Shown one piece after another: positions 41,236-43,887 of a stretch of DNA of 43,887 bases (positions within the stretch are counted from its first letter, which is position 1; each line of letters starts with the position of its first letter). The position numbers were made by a program, and so were the translations under genes. The stretch lies in contig JBGCEZ010000028.1 in assembly GCA_045106735.1 (NCBI GenBank), positions 1 to 43,887 of the forward strand. Direction: 5' to 3'. The stretch is from JBGCEZ01 sp045106735 (GTDB lineage Bacteria > Planctomycetota > Phycisphaerae > Phycisphaerales > SM1A02). The notes beneath the pieces were generated by a model. That model did no database searches and was not told the DNA's origin. It saw only the letters and a list, made by a program, of their open reading frames with translations.

Positions 41236-41679
41236 GGATGAAGGGTGCGAAACAGCCCGGCCCGCCGCGCGATGGGGTCGTGGCGAATGCCCGCGTCGGC
41301 GACGGCGGTACCGGTTCGGAAAGCTGGGGGAGGGCGAGGACGCGCAATCGGACCAAGGCGGCTTCGGTGTTGCTTCGTGGACGTTGCCTGGATTGCCGTC
41401 CAGACCGTGCCGCCGATTCCGCCGCCGGATCTGCCGGCGGATCTGCCGTCGAATCCGCGGCCGAGACAACGGTGGGGGCGCGATCCTCGCGCCGCGCAGG
41501 AGCCGCGCTCTCCAGCGATGCCCGCGCACAGGCCGCGCTCGCGAACCCCATCAAACGCGCCGCAGCGGCACCACAATCGCGATCGGCGTTCGGCACGTGG
41601 GTTGCGTCCGAAAATCAGCCTGCAGCCGGACTGATTCCCGGCCGATGCCTCGTCGGTCCCCCTGAGATCGATCTACCTG
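41236..41679. other. Divergent intergenic region before the H1-like gene
   Basis: About 440 bases. It contains ggatctgccgg-type repeats around 41409-41465 with a perfect hairpin at 41422-41440. It should hold the promoters of the PilZ-like and H1-like genes. Open frames here are Arg/Ala-rich shadows. Confidence 0.45.
41422..41440. repeat. Perfect 7-base hairpin in the H1-like upstream region
   Basis: ccgccgg, atctg, ccggcgg. It lies about 240 bases before the H1-like ATG within a cluster of short repeats; regulatory role unknown. Confidence 0.45.
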
Positions 41680-43887
41680 ATGTCCACTCGCGCTCCATCC
41701 ACGCCGGACTGGGTCCCAGACCCGCCACCCGCATTCGTTTCCCCATCGGACGGTGGGGCGATTGGTCGGTCTGCGCCCGCGGGTCAAGGGTCGACCGGTG
41801 GGCGAAGCCGCGCCAAGAAGAAGACCACGCCCAAGAAGTCGCCCCGCGAGACGGCGACGGCGAAGAAGGCGGCCACCAAGAAGGTGACGGCCAAGCCGTC
41901 GAAGAAGAAGACGGCGGGCCGGAAGGCCGCGACCAAGAAGGTGGCGAGCGGGAAGACGCAGTCCAAGAAGGTCGCCGCGAAAAAGACGGCGACCAAGGGC
42001 GTCCCATCGAAGGCAACGTCTCAGAAGCCGGCATCCAAGCCGGCGGCCGGGAAGAGGACGGCCAACTCGAAGCCGGCCGCCGCGACCTCCGCGTCAAAGA
42101 AGACGTCCCCCAGGAAGGCGTCCCCCAAGAAGGCGACACGCAAGGTTTCGGCGCGGACGGCGGCGTCCAAGAACGCCCCGACGAAGAAGGTGGCGGCAAA
42201 GAAGACCGCGCGGAAGAACCCTCCCGCCCGGAAAAAGACACCCGCGAAGAAGGCAGCGACCAAGAAGATCACGCCCAAGGGAGTTGCGTCCAAGAAGAAG
42301 GTCGTGGCGAAGAAGAAGGTGGCGCGTCGGCCTGACGCGGCAAGGAAGAAGTCGCCGGCCACCAAGCAGGTTCGGGCGCAGGCCGCTTCGCAACCGGCTC
42401 CGCTCGAGTCAGCGTCGCCCGGGACGCCTGAGTTCACCGTCTTCACCGCACCAACTCCGGCAGTCGTGGCCAGTGAACTTGGTGGCGAGCGCCGCGCGGA
42501 CACACGCGATCGCGGGAGCGATGACTTCGCTGCACCGCCGAGTGCGGTGGCGGTCGAGGCTCCGCCGATCGAGCATTCGGATGCTCCGCCCGCGGAGTCC
42601 GTGATCCCGGCGACGCCGATGTCCGGCCCCTCATCGCCCGACGGTGGCCCGTTCGACGTTCCGTCCGACATTCCGTCCGGCCACCAATCGGGCGTACCAC
42701 GCGACGCTTCGGCCGATGGGCCCGAGACGCCGGATTCGGCGCCGAACTCGACGGTGCCCCCAGCGTCGACTCCGGAGTCCGACACCAGCGACCTCGCGGT
42801 TCAATCCGTTGAGCAGCTTGAACGCGTGGCCGATCAGGCCGCTGCCCTCCAGGAGCTTGTCGACGCGGACGAAGGCGTGGTCGTTTCCGACGAGGTTCCG
42901 GCCGCCATGGCCGCGAGCGCTGCCTCATCGCGCGAGGGTCTCGACGATTCGTCGGCCGTCGATGGTGCCGTCGACGATTCGGTCCAGGAACTTGGCGAGA
43001 CTCCTGAGGCTGCCGAGATCGCTCAAGTTGCGGCCGAGCAGCCGGTTGAAGTCATTCCTTCGGCTGGTGCGGCCGCGCCGCTCACCGAGGACGCGGTCGA
43101 AGCCGTCGAAACGCCGGATGCCACAGCATTCGCCCTCGACGAAGCCGCCGAGACTCCAGATGCCGCGTACGTCGGTGAACCCGTCATCGACGATGCAAAC
43201 GCGGGTTCGGCCGACGACGCGATCGTGGGAGTCGGCGACGAAGCCGTCGTCGAAATTCCCGCGGCCGCCGGTCTCGCGGATGACGTGGCCCAGGATGTGG
43301 TCGAAGTCCCGGTTGTGACCGACGATGTGGTCGGAGGTCCCGACGCATCGGACACCTTCGGCTTCTCTCCTGACGACGCGGCCCAAATCCCCGAGGCAAC
43401 CGACGCCGCGGAAGCCCTCGCCGACGATGTCGCCGAAAGTCCCGACGCTTCTGGCGTCGCCGAAGCTCCCGCGGACGACGCGGCCGAGTTGCCCGAGGAA
43501 GCCGACGCCGCGGAAGCCGTTGTCGACAACGTCAGCGAAAGTCCCGATGCTTCTGGCATCGCCGAAGCTCCCGCGGACGACGCGGCCGAGTTCCCCGAGG
43601 AAGCCGACGCCACGAAAGCCGTCGTCGACGATGTCTTCGAAGATTCCGACGCGTCTGGCGTCGTCGAAGCTCCAGCGGACGACGCGGCCCAAATCCCCGA
43701 GGCAGCCGACGCCGCGGAAGCCGTCGTCGACGATGTCTTCGAAGATTCCAACGCATCTGGCGTCGCCGAAGCGTCCGCGGACGACGCGGCCGAGATCGCC
43801 GAGGCGGCCGACGCCACGGAAGCCGTCGTCGACGATGTCTTCGGAGATTCCGACGCATCTGGCGTCGTCGAAGCGGCCGCGGACGAC
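41680..43887 (+). CDS. Histone-H1-like Lys-rich protein with long acidic repeat tail (3' partial)
   Basis: A 736-codon frame with no stop, running off the right edge. ATG at 41680 is the only standard start after the in-frame TGA at 41632; the ribosome binding site is weak. Residues 1-44 are Pro/Gly-rich. Residues 45-230 are Lys/Ala/Thr-rich, with KK pairs every 4-6 residues (for example AKKAATKKVTAKPSKKKTAG); I count 52 Lys in residues 48-227. This resembles bacterial histone-H1-like nucleoid proteins (HctB, AlgP type), which bind DNA through disordered basic tails. Residues about 240-420 are Pro/Ser/Asp-rich. From about 420 the chain is Ala/Asp/Glu/Val-rich, and from 565 it is a perfectly phased 34-residue acidic repeat. 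One polypeptide thus carries strongly opposite charges. Likely roles are DNA packing with self-limiting charge, or a scaffold; this is inferred. Confidence 0.82.
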   Translation, partial: MSTRAPSTPDWVPDPPPAFVSPSDGGAIGRSAPAGQGSTGGRSRAKKKTTPKKSPRETATAKKAATKKVTAKPSKKKTAGRKAATKKVASGKTQSKKVAAKKTATKGVPSKATSQKPASKPAAGKRTANSKPAAATSASKKTSPRKASPKKATRKVSARTAASKNAPTKKVAAKKTARKNPPARKKTPAKKAATKKITPKGVASKKKVVAKKKVARRPDAARKKSPATKQVRAQAASQPAPLESASPGTPEFTVFTAPTPAVVASELGGERRADTRDRGSDDFAAPPSAVAVEAPPIEHSDAPPAESVIPATPMSGPSSPDGGPFDVPSDIPSGHQSGVPRDASADGPETPDSAPNSTVPPASTPESDTSDLAVQSVEQLERVADQAAALQELVDADEGVVVSDEVPAAMAASAASSREGLDDSSAVDGAVDDSVQELGETPEAAEIAQVAAEQPVEVIPSAGAAAPLTEDAVEAVETPDATAFALDEAAETPDAAYVGEPVIDDANAGSADDAIVGVGDEAVVEIPAAAGLADDVAQDVVEVPVVTDDVVGGPDASDTFGFSPDDAAQIPEATDAAEALADDVAESPDASGVAEAPADDAAELPEEADAAEAVVDNVSESPDASGIAEAPADDAAEFPEEADATKAVVDDVFEDSDASGVVEAPADDAAQIPEAADAAEAVVDDVFEDSNASGVAEASADDAAEIAEAADATEAVVDDVFGDSDASGVVEAAADD
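43372..43887 (+). repeat. 102-base tandem repeats encoding 34-residue acidic units
   Basis: Five complete copies (starting 43372, 43474, 43576, 43678, 43780) and the start of a sixth at 43882. Each begins DDAA and contains a variant of DAAEAVVDDV, then SDASGV and a closing EAPA. The DNA copies are similar but not identical. The array continues past the window edge. Confidence 0.93.

Noticed and set aside
41238..42335. Plus-strand frame rich in Glu/Gly/Asp (about 365 residues) overlapping the H1-like gene
   Set aside because: It is the shifted reading of AAG-rich codons as GAA/GGA. The frame from 41680 gives coherent H1-like and repeat sequence and stays open to the edge.
42925..43817. Long antisense Ser/Ala-rich and Gly/Val-rich frames opposite the acidic repeats
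   Set aside because: They arise because the repeat codons (GAC, GCC, GAA) read without stops on the other strand. No start signal or domain.
1..43887. tRNA, rRNA or phage/insertion-sequence genes
   Set aside because: None seen by eye: no cloverleaf with T-loop motif, no transposase or integrase motifs. A covariance-model scan would be needed to exclude small RNAs.

Overview
The window reads as a high-GC chromosome segment of a planctomycete, most likely of the Phycisphaerae lineage. This is inferred from four secreted proteins ending in paired Cys-capped 'GC-type' dockerin-like modules (Asp-rich calcium loops ending in Gly-Pro-Cys), from several FG-GAP/UnbV proteins, from a di-haem DHOR protein and a Tat-exported Gfo/Idh/MocA oxidoreductase, and from ATGA-type gene overlaps. 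The first 843 bases differ. They encode a C-terminally short methyl-accepting chemotaxis protein of proteobacterial look and lower GC, so they may be acquired DNA or an assembly join.

Layout. 1-843: MCP fragment. 1438-4680: an EAL protein, a TruC-like pseudouridine synthase and a DNRLRE/dockerin secreted protein. 5189-11193: a tightly overlapping six-gene operon for a periplasmic molybdenum hydroxylase of PaoABC type. It holds a Tat 2Fe-2S subunit, a Moco subunit, a FAD/4Fe-4S subunit, a small Cys-rich protein, a MocA-like nucleotidyltransferase and an XdhC-type maturation factor. 11305-15620: an uncharacterised HTH-containing protein with a palindrome over its ribosome binding site, a HAF-repeat dockerin protein and a Tat Gfo/Idh/MocA oxidoreductase. 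15781-17444: an RskA-like anti-sigma factor and an ECF sigma factor. 17962-21032: a YcaQ/AlkX-type DNA glycosylase coupled to an MsbA-like ABC exporter.

21159-24205: an FG-GAP/UnbV lipoprotein coupled to a TPR membrane protein. 24695-29277: a di-haem DHOR protein and an FG-GAP protein, both dockerin-tagged. 29441-35027: a nitrilase-family amidohydrolase, a very large TPR/FG-GAP/UnbV lipoprotein and an ArgR-like repressor lacking the usual Asp pair. 35636-40602: a membrane pentahaem cytochrome with TPR tail, coupled to another FG-GAP/UnbV protein. 40915-41235: a small PilZ-like protein.

The right end holds the most striking item. A 736-codon frame starts at 41680 and is still open at the window edge. 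It encodes a lysine-rich histone-H1-like domain followed by a long acidic region that ends in perfectly phased 34-residue repeats. Much of the rest of the window is cell-envelope biology: exported cofactor enzymes, haem proteins, calcium-binding repeat proteins and a probable C-terminal sorting tag. Two c-di-GMP proteins (EAL and PilZ) lie at opposite ends. No tRNA, rRNA, CRISPR array or insertion sequence was seen.
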